Origin: Ambrosia x helenae
Taxonomy: Eukaryota > Streptophyta > Magnoliopsida > Asterales > Asteraceae
DNA length: 64,000 nt
Direction: 5' to 3'
Assembly (NCBI GenBank): GCA_030844895.1
Contig: CM061231.1
Location: forward strand, 156,145,889-156,209,888
A model generated the notes under the pieces. It was given only the letters and a program-made list of their open reading frames with translations, was not told the DNA's origin and did no database searches. This document shows positions 24,009 through 36,039 of the stretch, in pieces. The translations under genes were made by a program, and so were the position numbers. The first letter of the stretch is position 1. Each line of letters starts with the position of its first letter.

Positions 24009-26099
24009 CAATAACACATGCCATGAAACTAAACGAAAAACAAGTTGGGTTGAGGTCGAAACGGGTTGCCTAGAAAATCTATAGCTTAACGTGAATCGAC
24101 TTGTCTATAAGTAGAATGATCAAAATTGCCACCCCATGGCCCATTTGAGTTTTGAGGTCAACTATGATATATTTAACCCTAATAAAGATATAATATATTT
24201 AGATAAAGTCGCCAGCTTTATCAAAACAAAAACAAGGAGAAACACTGTCTGAAAGAGTTTTCGCTAGATTTGTAAACACAATCATATCATTTATGAATTT
24301 GCACAAATGAAAAATAAAAAAAATAAAGAGATAAGTCATAAACAACATACCCTTTTATTGTCTTTTCATTGTTCCACCAATGCCCGTGTTAAAAACAAGA
24401 ACATCGGCATCTCTCCATTTCAACGAAGTCCAATCCATTTGGTCTAATTTAAGGGTAGTCTTTACTTCTGATGGAGAATGAGAAGGGGGCCGACTTTGTA
24501 GCACGAGGAAAGGAGCCCTGTAATACTCAATAGTGCAATTGTAGTCCCTAAACTTGAACACTAAGAAACCTTTATGTTTAGTGATTGGATTACCATTTAC
24601 TTCGTATATTGAATCGTTACTTGTATTTGAAGTAACTGCAGAGGATAGCATGCAAAGAAGGGATTCCCATTGGTTTCTTCCTATTGAATCTCCAACAAAA
24701 ACTATTCGCTTGTCCCTCAAGTATTCCAACATTCGTTTTCCGTTAAATCTACGTTCAACAAACAAGGAGACAAAGACACAAAGTTAAAAAAAAAAAGGTA
24801 CCAACTTATCCATTATTTGATGGTAACTTGAACACTCAAAGAAGTTTCTATATGGCAAGGCATCTGTTACATTCACCTGACTATAAATAGGCAAGAATTT
24901 AACCAACCACAAAATCTAGTATTGCTTCAAGAAGGTACTCATCTCTTTATGGAAAATGCATTACCATACATATCATTTATATTATGGGCCAAGTAAAGCG
25001 AAAAAAGTTAACTTTTAGGTAAAAAACAGGACCTTTCACGTCGATTTTAGAAGTTTCCGACGTGTGTTTTTAAAAAAAGATTATCATATTATTTTAAGTG
25101 CGCGTTCAACATCAAACCAATTAAAGAACCGCAAAAACAATAAGAGAGGTGGTTACGCCCCATGTATCGCAATTAAAACAATAGGTATACGTGTTTATGT
25201 GATTCTTAAACGGCCTCTAGTAATGCAATAACCTAACAAACGATTATCATTTTTTTTTTTAAAATCAAATAGCAAAACCTAAACGCCATTACAAAACAAT
25301 CAAAATTATATAAAACAAACACTATAAAATTTCATAAAAATTTTGGTATCATCACATTGTTTTATCATCTTCAAATTGTGAATCAGTCACTTTCAAAATG
25401 CAATCCAACCAACCAACCACTAAACATTTCCAATCATTATAACTTATAACTAAATAATATCTAATGTTCATAACCAACCAAAAACACAATGTTATCCAAG
25501 AAAACCACTCTCTAAAAGACACCCCTTTCCCTTCCAAACCAAAGTCAACAAAAGTCAACACCTTTGACCAACCAATTACCTAATACATAATATAACTAAC
25601 TGATTACTGATTAACAATACCAAAACAAAACAAAACAAAACAAATACCTGGGCAAGTTACAAGCTTTCGGTTGCCAACGCCATTTAGTAAAAAGAACATC
25701 TGGCCGTCCATTTTCAGAGCATCTAAACCCTTCATCTAAAAACCTGCAATCTCTAGACTCATACAAAGGATACCTTTCATCCCACAACCAATCACCATCA
25801 AACACGTCACACCCATCTCCATCTTCACTCAAAAAATCAAATCTTTTCACATACCCACCAAACTTAAACCACCTAAACTTATTATTATTATTATTACTCT
25901 CTTTATAAAATCCAAAACCATTCCCTTTAACAACACTTTTATAATCTAAATAAAAGAACCCAAAGATTACACAAACTGTAATGAACAAGAACCCAATAAC
26001 GCCTAAAGATGGTTCAAACAGTTTAAAGGTTTTGAATTTTTTGAATGTAGACATGGTATTTGATGAATCAAGGTCTTGGTGAGATGGGTTCTTCACCAT
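22655..26099 (-). CDS. Trichome birefringence-like protein (TBL8/TBL9-like), one frameshift
   Basis: Four exons on the minus strand: 26099-25648, 24748-24351, 23268-23110 and 23039-22655, all with GT-AG borders and matching phases. The protein has a short cytosolic N-terminus, one membrane anchor (about residues 32-50), an acidic spacer, the TBL domain (CDVFDGDWLWDE), the PC-esterase GDS motif (GDSIGRNQWESLLCML) and the DxxH motif (DCSHWCLP), giving about 464 residues. TBL proteins are Golgi type II membrane O-acetyltransferases acting on xylan, mannan, xyloglucan or pectin; the acceptor is not predictable here. Exon 2 lacks one base near 24383, inside a G run just after VFNTG, so the literal reading frame ends early. 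The exon total is 1,394 nt, one short of a whole number of codons. This is either a recent pseudogene or a homopolymer sequencing error; the latter seems likelier because everything else is intact. Confidence 0.9.
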
Positions 26100-26310
26100 T
26101 TGTAATAAAGATTTGTGGGTTATGAAAAGATGTGAAAAGGGTGTGTGTGTGTGATGTGGGGATGAAGCAAGAGCACATTAAGTTATGAGGATTTGAAGAG
26201 ATGAATAATAATCATTGGGATAATATTGTTTGCTTGATGGATGAGTAAAGTAGCATTCATTGGGATTAAAGAGAAGGGAAGTTAAATCGATTGATTATTA
26301 GTTTGCTTTT

Positions 26311-26330
26311 TTATATATATATATATAAAA
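26311..26330 (-). promoter_or_regulatory. Candidate TATA region of the TBL gene
   Basis: An alternating TATATATA tract lies about 215 bp upstream of the TBL start codon, followed by a (GT)n run at 26141-26152 in the presumed leader. Position fits a core promoter, but no other evidence is available. Confidence 0.35.
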
Positions 26331-26339
26331 AATAAAAAC

Positions 26340-26577
26340 GGTTTTGGGGTGAAGGGGATAGTGGGATTGAAGGTATGGAAAATGTGAGATGACAGGGAAA
26401 TCTTTTACCAACGGTATCATGTGAAAAAGTTTGTACCATAGATGTTTGGTGTGTGCAAATTAAGCCCTTCTATTTTTGAGATTTTTCTTTTTTTGTATTT
26501 TAAAAAAGGTTATTAAATTTTAATCAACTATTTATTTTCTTTTGTGGCTTCTAAACTAACCGAACTCTAATCTAGTT

Positions 26578-26611
<34 letters not shown>

Positions 26612-28397
26612 AACATGACTATTTTTAGCTATGTAGTCTTTTGTTAGCGACGTGGCATGCTAGTTTATCAAAAAAAAATTATAAAAATCTGGCTTAAAAA
26701 ATAAAATAAGATATATTTTTATAGATAAAGAGGGGGTGGGTTTTTATAAAAATCTTTTTTTTTATTTTTTAAATCACAACTTTATAAAAATAATAATTCA
26801 CATTTAAAATAATAATAATAATAATACGTTTTTTTCTAAAATATAATGTTTTTGACTTTATTTGATTTTTTTACAATCACAATTCATGATCCATTAACAG
26901 TTACATAAATTATCCATTACAATTTGTAACTATGTTTAGCATCGTAGTGCTTTAGAAGTCACTCAGCACCCAAGCATTAGATTTCTCAAATACCGTTGAA
27001 GCCAATTGGATAAAGCATTATTTTGTGTCTTTGATTCATTTTTCTCACACCAGCAAAGATGGTGTTATAATTTTCGACTGTGTTGTTTACTTCTATTTTT
27101 GGTAGAAATTCAATTCTAGTAAACATATCAGGTTTGAAAGCAAACTACCAAACGTTTAGCTAAACGACCTCAAATTTAAATTCGTTTTAGGCCCCCAAAT
27201 TAGTCGAGTCGACCCTGGTTAATTACGTAACACATCAACTTTTTAAATAAAGAGAATAAAATGCTCGTTTTTATGATTCAATTTTTTTAAAAAAATATTA
27301 ACGTTCGTTCAAAAATCATGGGGGTAGTTGCCTTAAAACAACGGGAATAAATGTAATTATTATTTAAAAAACAAAAGATGATTAAATTTGTATAAGGAAC
27401 CGATTAGATAAAACACGATTTTCATAACTAATATTATCAAAATGGCTCATAACATATCCCTTTAAGGGACCACTAATGTTCGTAACATTCCAAAAACTAT
27501 TTACTTTTAACTTAACTTAAAAGATACATCACCAAAACCGTTTTACAAATTATTTAAAAATCGGAGTTTATGCGGAAGCGTCAAAAGATTGCGTTTGGTT
27601 CTTCGAGTTGCTTGATCTTCGTCTCCACTAAAATTTGCCATACCTAATGTTAACACGGATAATAACCTATTAGAAATGATAACGGAATTATTTGGATTGA
27701 AAACAACAACAAAAACCATACTTATAAAAATCCCGCCGTAGCTTACGGCTGGGAGACCGTACGGTGGGCAGGGTCTGGTGGTTCTGGGCTGGTGATCAAA
27801 TGTCGCGGTCCGGTCAATGATAGTATTTATATATCCTATATTACCTCAACTGATGTAGTGGTGGCAACAAAGGGTGTCGAACCACGAAGAGTTTGTGGTC
27901 GGTGAAATGGGCTTTAGTTTATTAAAACGATGTCACTTATGAAGTTTAGTCAATTATGAAGTTGCATGTTTTTGTTCATTTAAGAAATTTGGTTGAAAGG
28001 ATTTTGATTATTTTAATAAAACTTGAAATTGAATTGTAATAAAAATAATAGAAAACAAATTGGATTGTAAACAATTGATTAAAAATATCACACCCAGGTT
28101 TCAACAAATAAAGTCTAAGGTTTTCACAAATGGGTCAAACAAATATAATGCAATTGGTATTAACGGGTTGATTGTTCGATAGGCTTAGGTATCAAGAATC
28201 ATCAACATCAAAGATGGACAATAATATACTTCATTACACTAGAACATACAACCCTAAGTTTGTGTTAAAGCAATAAATCATGTTCATGACTCTAGAAATT
28301 GGCACAAAATCAATTAACTAAAATGACTTCAACATATGATTAATCACAATCCAACACAATTGTTCAAATACTCAATCAACACAATTAGGAGTTTAAG
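26340..28397. other. Gene-free spacer
   Basis: AT-rich DNA with poly-T at about 26580-26608. The part 27022-27390 matches 38641-39050. No open frame of note, no RNA gene recognised. Confidence 0.6.
27022..27390. repeat. Duplicated non-coding block, copy 1
   Basis: Runs from TGTCTTTGATTCATTTTTCTC to AAAACAAAAGATGATTAAATTTG and recurs in the same orientation at about 38641-39050 with scattered differences and a short insertion. Identity of the repeat is unknown. Confidence 0.8.
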
Positions 28398-30536
28398 TGT
28401 GACAATCTGCACCTTCAACTTTTGTAAATGAACACAATTAGTCCCTCAACTATTTTAAAATGTTCATCTTTAACCCTTGTAGTCTAAAAAGATCAATTAT
28501 AATTATAAGTATACACGTTTTATACTCACATTTACACTCGAGCACCCGTCCTCTGCAGCTGTTACGAGTCTTAGACTTGATTATGGTCATTTCTGTTTCG
28601 AATTCGATTTTAATGCACAATTAAGCTCAACATAATGACGATAAATGTTGAACCTTTCAAACACCAACCATTAGTAGCTTTTATGATTGGTTTAATGATG
28701 AATTAAGCCAAAAACTAATATAAAAACTAGTTCTTGACCCATTTTCAAGTTCACCAACAATTCAGTTGTTACTAAATCCCACCAAATATTCATCTCTTCT
28801 TGTCTATCATCTCTGCGAAGAAATCTTGGATCATTATCTCGTATTATTGGCGAATTTGGAAGCTTATTATTCTATTATTCAGTTTTCTTTTCTTCTTAGT
28901 TGGACTAGCTACGTTGTAAGTTTTTCCAATTCCTTTTTGCAATACTCTTAGTTTTCATTTGTAGGTCAAAAGCCCTATGTTTGTTTGGTCAATTATAGTC
29001 TTTAAGGGTTTCAATTGAATTTCTAAGGTTAGGATGTTCTTAGGAGTATTTGGGATTTTTTTAATAAAAAATCTTTTGAACTTTAAAAAAAATTCATAAC
29101 TCGTTATTATTGACCTTCAAATTATGAAATTTGACATGGTGATTCATATGGCTGTTTAGGAAGTGTAGAACTCCATTTTGGCATTTTAGGCATTATATAA
29201 TATTTTTTAGTGATTTTTATATGTTTTAACCATATTAAATTCATATTACATCAATGATAATGCGTTGGTCATGAAAATTGGTGGAAATATTTTCCATTAT
29301 ATTAGAACAATTTTCATAACCATTTTTCTCAGTTTTAACACGTTTTCATATGTTATCATTTTTTTTATTTTTTTTAATAAGCTTTAATCAAATAAAATTT
29401 ATAATAAATCTATTTTAACCCCAAAATTCTATCAAAATTATTTTGGGAAATTCTAAGTCAGTAGGTTTGATTCTTCATAAAAACTTTTATTTTTCAAAGT
29501 GAATTTAGTTTATTTATGATTTTGTGTAATTGTTATTGATATAAAAATAATAAAAGACTTCTTAAATATTATTTCAAATATTTTTATGAATTAAACTTAA
29601 TATTATTAACCTTAGAAAAATGCATGTGTTAGAAAAACCAAACTTATATTTTTTTTATAACACATGATAGTAAAAAAAATCATAATTTTCGCCATGTTCG
29701 ATAAACTTAAAAACCCAAATATAGACCTAACATCCTAAGTGCCTTAGAATAGAAACCCTAGACACTTTTAAGTTTAAATACTTATTTTGGGAACACTTTA
29801 AACTTTAGGTTAAACATTTGGATTTGCTCGCTTATGCTCGCTCACTTAGTCAAGTTACTAATTGTCGAATGTGAGTATATCTTTCCCCTTTTTCATGTTT
29901 TACACTTTTGGGGTGACTCATGTACGTTTATTACTTCATTCACTTAATCATGGTTTATTCTATATTCACAATCGCAATTCTTGTATGTGTTTTACTTGTT
30001 GATTCGCTGATAGTGTGTACTTATGACCTGAATCATTAACCGCTGGGCGGCCTAGCATAGCAATAAATAGTACTTAACTATTGTTATGTGTGAACGATTA
30101 TTCATCGCCTACTATGAGCGAATACTATATATATGTGACTCTTGATTCCTTGAACGAAAGGTTTGATTTTGGGTAGCATTTGTACATAGCTTGAACACTA
30201 AATTGTAGACAGTATAACACGTGAATTGCGAAACATTTTTCTACTATATTTATTCAAAACAGGGTATGCTCACCAATACATTTTTGTATTGACCAAATTA
30301 TTTTCGTACATGTTTCAGGTTGTTATGAGATCACTTTTAAGCTTTTGGATTCTTATTTAGATTTTGGTTCATTGTATTTCAGTTTAAATAGTTAGTTGGA
30401 ATCATTGTATCTTTGTTTTCTCATGTAATAAATTATTCAATCAATGTATAAATATTTACACTTTTAGTCCATGAGCTATTGAACAATCGTCACTACGTGA
30501 CACCTCGATGTTTCCGCCATCGGTTGGGGTGTTACA
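28398..30536 (+). repeat. 5' LTR of element 3
   Basis: Contains a TATA-like box (ATATAAAAA) near 28718, a GTGAGT donor at 29871 and a TTTCAG acceptor ending at 30318. A 61-codon frame at 28766-28951 is repeated in the other LTR (33314-33499) and is not treated as a gene. Confidence 0.95.
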
Positions 30537-32945
30537 GATTGGTATCAGAGCCATGGTTATAGGGAATTAGGTTATTAGAATGCCTTTTAGCCTAGTCTAT
30601 AACTAAGCTTACTTTCACGAGTCCTCTCGTATATATTTCTCTTTATCCTTATATTTTCTTTCAAGATATTTTCGCTATGATTCTTTCTCGATATCCTTTC
30701 GGTATTTTGCTTGACGAAGAAGACACTTGTATTTAACAAACGAAACGATATCATCAAGTTAGGAGTGGTATCCATACCTTGATGATTAGTTTCACTCCTC
30801 TATAGGTTATTTATCTTAGGAATATATCTTTAAGATAGGAGTGGCATCCACACCTCAAAGAGTATTTCCTTCAAAAAGAAACTTAACCACTAAGCTGGGA
30901 GTGATATCCTTAACTTAGTGATTGGTTTCATTCCACAATCGTTTTCAATTTTGAAATACATCTTTGAGTTAGGAGTGAAATCCACATCTCAAGGATCTAT
31001 TTCTACATCTCGTTGATTATGAATTTTCTTAAATGTTGGTAATCTATTACATACTTTAATCTTATCATTCACGTCATTTTAAATCATGGTCTTTTAAAGC
31101 ACATTAGAATTACACATAGTTCATGAAATGGTTTCATTTTGCATTTTACAAACTTGTACTACATATTTTAAAGGACAAATGTAACCCTTTGTTTTCATAT
31201 GACATAACCAATATATATTTTCGAGAGAAATTTGCAACTAATAATAAGCCTTATAACATTTTTCAAACTCGACTTCTCATAAACACATGAAAATGTGTAT
31301 TTACGAAGATTTTGCAAATGAACCTGTTTTGAATCTAAAACACACTTCGATTTCTAAAAATTTATTCTCATGCATCACTACTATTCTTTCAACAATATCA
31401 CAAAGTCGAGTAAACTGCGAAAATTTACCTTTTACACTTATACTTTTTCAGTTGCAAAACTTTTGGTTTAACAAAACAATGGACATATCTTTTTATCAGA
31501 ATGTTGCTAAATGTCTTTTACAGTATAACGCATATATGTAAAATTACTAGATTTTAACTCACATGCCAGTAGGCTATACACCCGTTCCGTGCACATTCAT
31601 TTGCCGTAAATTTCATTATTTTATTCTTGCACCATTTTTATTTATAGTTATTTCTAACACGTTATTTGTGACTATTTTCACATTGACTATTTGCATTAAT
31701 TCAACTCATTTACTTTCATTTTGTGCAATTGTACGATTTACTCGATTTATGTTATACTATTCTTTCAGTCGGAATTTTATGCTATACTTATATATTTACT
31801 TGAACGCATATTTGGTATGCATATTTTCTTTTATGTTTTGAGCAAAACCCTGTTATACTATGCATTATTTTGTTTTTCATCATGGCCAATAAACATACTA
31901 GTTGATAACTCGTATGAGATCTAAGCCAGTGCCCACGTACGACTCGGATTAGAGTATTTCTTTAATCCGAGGGGAACGGTGTAAATCTCAGAGTCTATCA
32001 ATATGAGTGTTTAAAGCCAACGATGTAAACATAAACTACCGGTTAAGGGTGAACCCGAAAGGGAAGAACCTCTAACCATGTCTTATACTTACATGTTATT
32101 CACATTACGGTTAAAGGGAAAACCCGGAAGGGAAGAACCTCTAACCATGTCTTGATTGAACATCATTTCATTACAGTGGCTATTACATATTGGTTGCACG
32201 CATTTATTTCTTGTTAAGGTTATGGAAAAGCATAACACCTTAGTGTAAGGTAAATCGATGATTACGGTCCGGAACGCAATCATGGGTTTACAGGTACATG
32301 AGGGTGGTGTGTAATTCTATTTAGGCTATTGGTAGACAATCAGTACGAGTCCAATGTATCGGAAGTGTGGTGGGTCAGCTGCGGTACACCCTATATATAA
32401 GCATAAACGATACTGCGGGAGCGGACTAGGAGTCTAACCAAGAACCTACCTATTACCCATTATTTATAATTACCTCGTCATTAAATCGTTGAGAAGCAAC
32501 TAACATTTTCGATAAGAATGTTCCTACACGAGCTTCAATTCGTCTTCTTGGAGTCTCTCTTTTGACCACCTCTACGGAACACGCAAACCTTGTGTACTTT
32601 TACATTTTCGACTTGTTACGTACCCTAATAAAACTTTAATCATAAACCTTATAAAGTAGGGGAGACTACCTTCATCAGTGTCTTTTTCCTCACCAGTTAC
32701 AAATTCCCAAAACATTTCTCATTTAAACTCTTAACTTTCTAACGTCGGGTCAACTGTCAAAAGATTTTGAAACTTTTACTTTGAGGTGTTAGACAACCAT
32801 TTTAATTTTTTTTTTTTTTTTGACAATCCGTAAGTGATGAAAATTTTTAAAGAAAAATCTAGTTGACTTTTACAACGCCTTTTATTTCATAGTAACCTCC
32901 ACTTGAAACAAATTTCGAGACGAAATTTTCTAAAGTAGGGGAGAC
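30537..32945 (+). other. Non-coding interior of element 3
   Basis: The primer-binding site is 30540-30552. Four diverged copies of an AGGAGTGRNATCCAYA motif lie at 30761, 30837, 30897 and 30971. A 45-bp segment is doubled at about 32041-32085 and 32109-32153. About 32235-32440 is related to 9140-9360 of element 2. The polypurine tract CTAAAGTAGGGGAGAC ends at 32945. Open frames are all short. Confidence 0.88.
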
Positions 32946-35084
32946 TGTGACAATCTGCACCTTCAACTTTTGTAAATGAACACAATTAGTCCCTCAACTA
33001 TTTTAAAATGTTCATCTTTAACCCTTGTAGTCTAAAAAGATCAATTATAATTATAAGTATACACGTTTTATACTCACATTTACACTCGAGCACCCGTCCT
33101 CTGCAGCTGTTACGAGTCTTAGACTTGATTATGGTCATTTCTGTTTCGAATTCGATTTTAATGCACAATTAAGCTCAACATAATGACGATAAATGTTGAA
33201 CCTTTCAAACACCAACCATTAGTAGCTTTTATGATTGGTTTAATGATGAATTAAGCCAAAAACTAATATAAAAACTAGTTCTTGACCCATTTTCAAGTTC
33301 ACCAACAATTCAGTTGTTACTAAATCCCACCAAATATTCATCTCTTCTTGTCTATCATCTCTGCGAAGAAATCTTGGATCATTATCTCGTATTATTGGCG
33401 AATTTGGAAGCTTATTATTCTATTATTCAGTTTTCTTTTCTTCTTAGTTGGACTAGCTACGTTGTAAGTTTTTCCAATTCCTTTTTGCAATACTCTTAGT
33501 TTTCATTTGTAGGTCAAAAGCCCTATGTTTGTTTGGTCAATTATAGTCTTTAAGGGCTTCAATTGAATTTCTAAGGTTAGGATGTTCTTAGGAGTATTTG
33601 GGATTTTTTTAATAAAAAATCTTTTGAACTTTAAAAAAAATTCATAACTCGTTATTATTGACCTTCAAATTATGAAATTTGACATGGTGATTCATATGGC
33701 TGTTTAGGAAGTGTAGAACTCCATTTTGGCATTTTAGGCATTATATAATATTTTTTAGTGATTTTTATATGTTTTAACCATATTAAATTCATATTACATC
33801 AATGATAATGCGTTGGTCATGAAAATTGGTGGAAATATTTTCCATTATATTAGAACAATTTTCATAACCATTTTTCTCAGTTTTAACACGTTTTCATATG
33901 TTATCATTTTTTTTATTTTTTTTAATAAGCTTTAATCAAATAAAATTTATAATAAATCTATTTTAACCCCAAAATTCTATCAAAATTATTTTGGGAAATT
34001 CTAAGTCAGTAGGTTTGATTCTTCATAAAAACTTTTATTTTTCAAAGTGAATTTAGTTTATTTATGATTTTGTGTAATTGTTATTGATATAAAAATAATA
34101 AAAGACTTCTTAAATATTATTTCAAATATTTTTATGAATTAAACTTAATATTATTAACCTTAGAAAAATGCATGTGTTAGAAAAACCAAACTTATATTTT
34201 TTTTATAACACATGATAGTAAAAAAAATCATAATTTTCGCCATGTTCGATAAACTTAAAAACCCAAATATAGACCTAACATCCTAAGTGCCTTAGAATAG
34301 AAACCCTAGACACTTTTAAGTTTAAATACTTATTTTGGGAACACTTTAAACTTTAGGTTAAACATTTGGATTTGCTCGCTTATGCTCGCTCACTTAGTCA
34401 AGTTACTAATTGTCGAATGTGAGTATATCTTTCCCCTTTTTCATGTTTTACACTTTTGGGGTGACTCATGTACGTTTATTACTTCATTCACTTAATCATG
34501 GTTTATTCTATATTCACAATCGCAATTCTTGTATGTGTTTTACTTGTTGATTCGCTGATAGTGTGTACTTATGACCTGAATCATTAACCGCTGGGCGGCC
34601 TAGCATAGCAATAAATAGTACTTAACTATTGTTATGTGTGAACGATTATTCATCGCCTACTATGAGCGAATACTATATATATGTGACTCTTGATTCCTTG
34701 AACGAAAGGTTTGATTTTGGGTAGCATTTGTACATAGCTTGAACACTAAATTGTAGACAGTATAACACGTGAATTGCGAAACATTTTTCTACTATATTTA
34801 TTCAAAACAGGGTATGCTCACCAATACATTTTTGTATTGACCAAATTATTTTCGTACATGTTTCAGGTTGTTATGAGATCACTTTTAAGCTTTTGGATTC
34901 TTATTTAGATTTTGGTTCATTGTATTTCAGTTTAAATAGTTAGTTGGAATCATTGTATCTTTGTTTTCTCATGTAATAAATTATTCAATCAATGTATAAA
35001 TATTTACACTTTTAGTCCATGAGCTATTGAACAATCGTCACTACGTGACACCTCGATGTTTCCGCCATCGGTTGGGGTGTTACA
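32946..35084 (+). repeat. 3' LTR of element 3
   Basis: Same length and almost the same sequence as 28398-30536, followed directly by the duplicated target ttaag. Confidence 0.95.
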
Positions 35085-35210
35085 TTAAGAAATACCCAAA
35101 TATTGTAAACCCTAAAACTTCAATTGTCTACACCCAAACTTTATTCTCTTTATTTCAATTTATTTTCTCTTGTAACTTTCAATTTATTTTCTCTTGTAAC
35201 TTTTAAACTG

Positions 35211-35886
35211 CTGGGATCAGATATTGCTCTTGATGTTTTACTTGCTAGTGAACACTTATGTGTTTAGCAAGTTCAATCAGATTTGCACAGCGGAATAAGT
35301 AAGTAAAGTTACACTATCAACAGGAGTTATTACTCTCCCCGGATGTTTGAAAACTAAAGACAAGTTTAATGAGAATCTAAGTATTGAATGTGAATGACAA
35401 TAAATACTCAAACAGATTCTCAGTAAATGAAATGGAAATAACAATAATAAGCTTTGAAGGATTTCAGTTTCAATTAAAATCAATGTCTAAAACAGAGGGA
35501 TGAACCCATCTATTTATAGACTTACAAATACATGAACCTGAATAAAAAAGAAACTCTGTAACAAGTTGCATTCTTGGAACTTGTACAAAAAGATATAGTA
35601 ATAATAAACAATTAAACTACTGAAACATAAGGGCGGTGGAAAGATTCTATTACAAGTGCTGATGAATGACAAACCACTGATGAGTAGTTTGTCTTCAGTA
35701 GTTCTTCAGTGGACTTGTCTGGTTTGACTTCAGAACTTCTGATCTATCTTCTTCAGTACTTGTTGAATCCTTCTTCAGTACTTTCGTCTTATTTCTTCAG
35801 TAGTTCTATACTTAGAATAATTTGCAGAAGTATGAATTAGACTAAGGTTTGCAAAAGTGGTTTCCTCAATCCTTTTTATCCTAACA
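35211..35886 (-). repeat. Putative LTR of a Copia-like element, minus strand
   Basis: On the minus strand a purine tract CCAGGGGGAGAT (35887-35900) precedes TGTTAGGAT, a typical polypurine tract plus LTR start. The far edge ATCCCAGCA at 35211 is an imperfect inverted partner. ACTGAAGAA-type motifs recur inside. The 5' LTR was not found, so the boundary is inferred. The 120 bases to element 3 (35090-35210) hold a doubled 23-bp CT-rich motif. Confidence 0.5.
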
Positions 35887-36039
35887 ATCTCCCCCTGGAT
35901 TGATGAAGCCAAAACCTTATCTAATTCCTTATTGCTGTTTTCTTCTGTCATTGACTATCTTCCATATTTCCTTGAACATGGAATTCTTCAGTTGATTCAG
36001 CTGTTTATCAGTGAGAGATCCTTTTTGAGGTTCTAAATG

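Larger units (their letters stand above)
28398..35084 (+). mobile_element. Non-autonomous LTR retrotransposon (element 3)
   Basis: LTRs at 28398-30536 and 32946-35084 are both 2,139 bp, start TGTGACAATC and end GGTGTTACA. I noticed a single substitution between them (T/C near 29009 and 33557), so insertion is very recent. The 5-bp duplication ttaag flanks it (28393-28397, 35085-35089). The interior has a primer-binding site but no retroviral protein. LTR ends, splice-like module and part of the interior are shared with element 2, so they form one wider family. Confidence 0.95.

Noticed and set aside
27730..27850. Second Helitron end near CCGCCGTAGCTTACGGC
   Set aside because: There is a dyad, but no CTRR follows at the right distance.
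28766..28951. 61-codon open frame repeated at 33314-33499
   Set aside because: Duplicated with the LTR of element 3 and not related to any domain I know.
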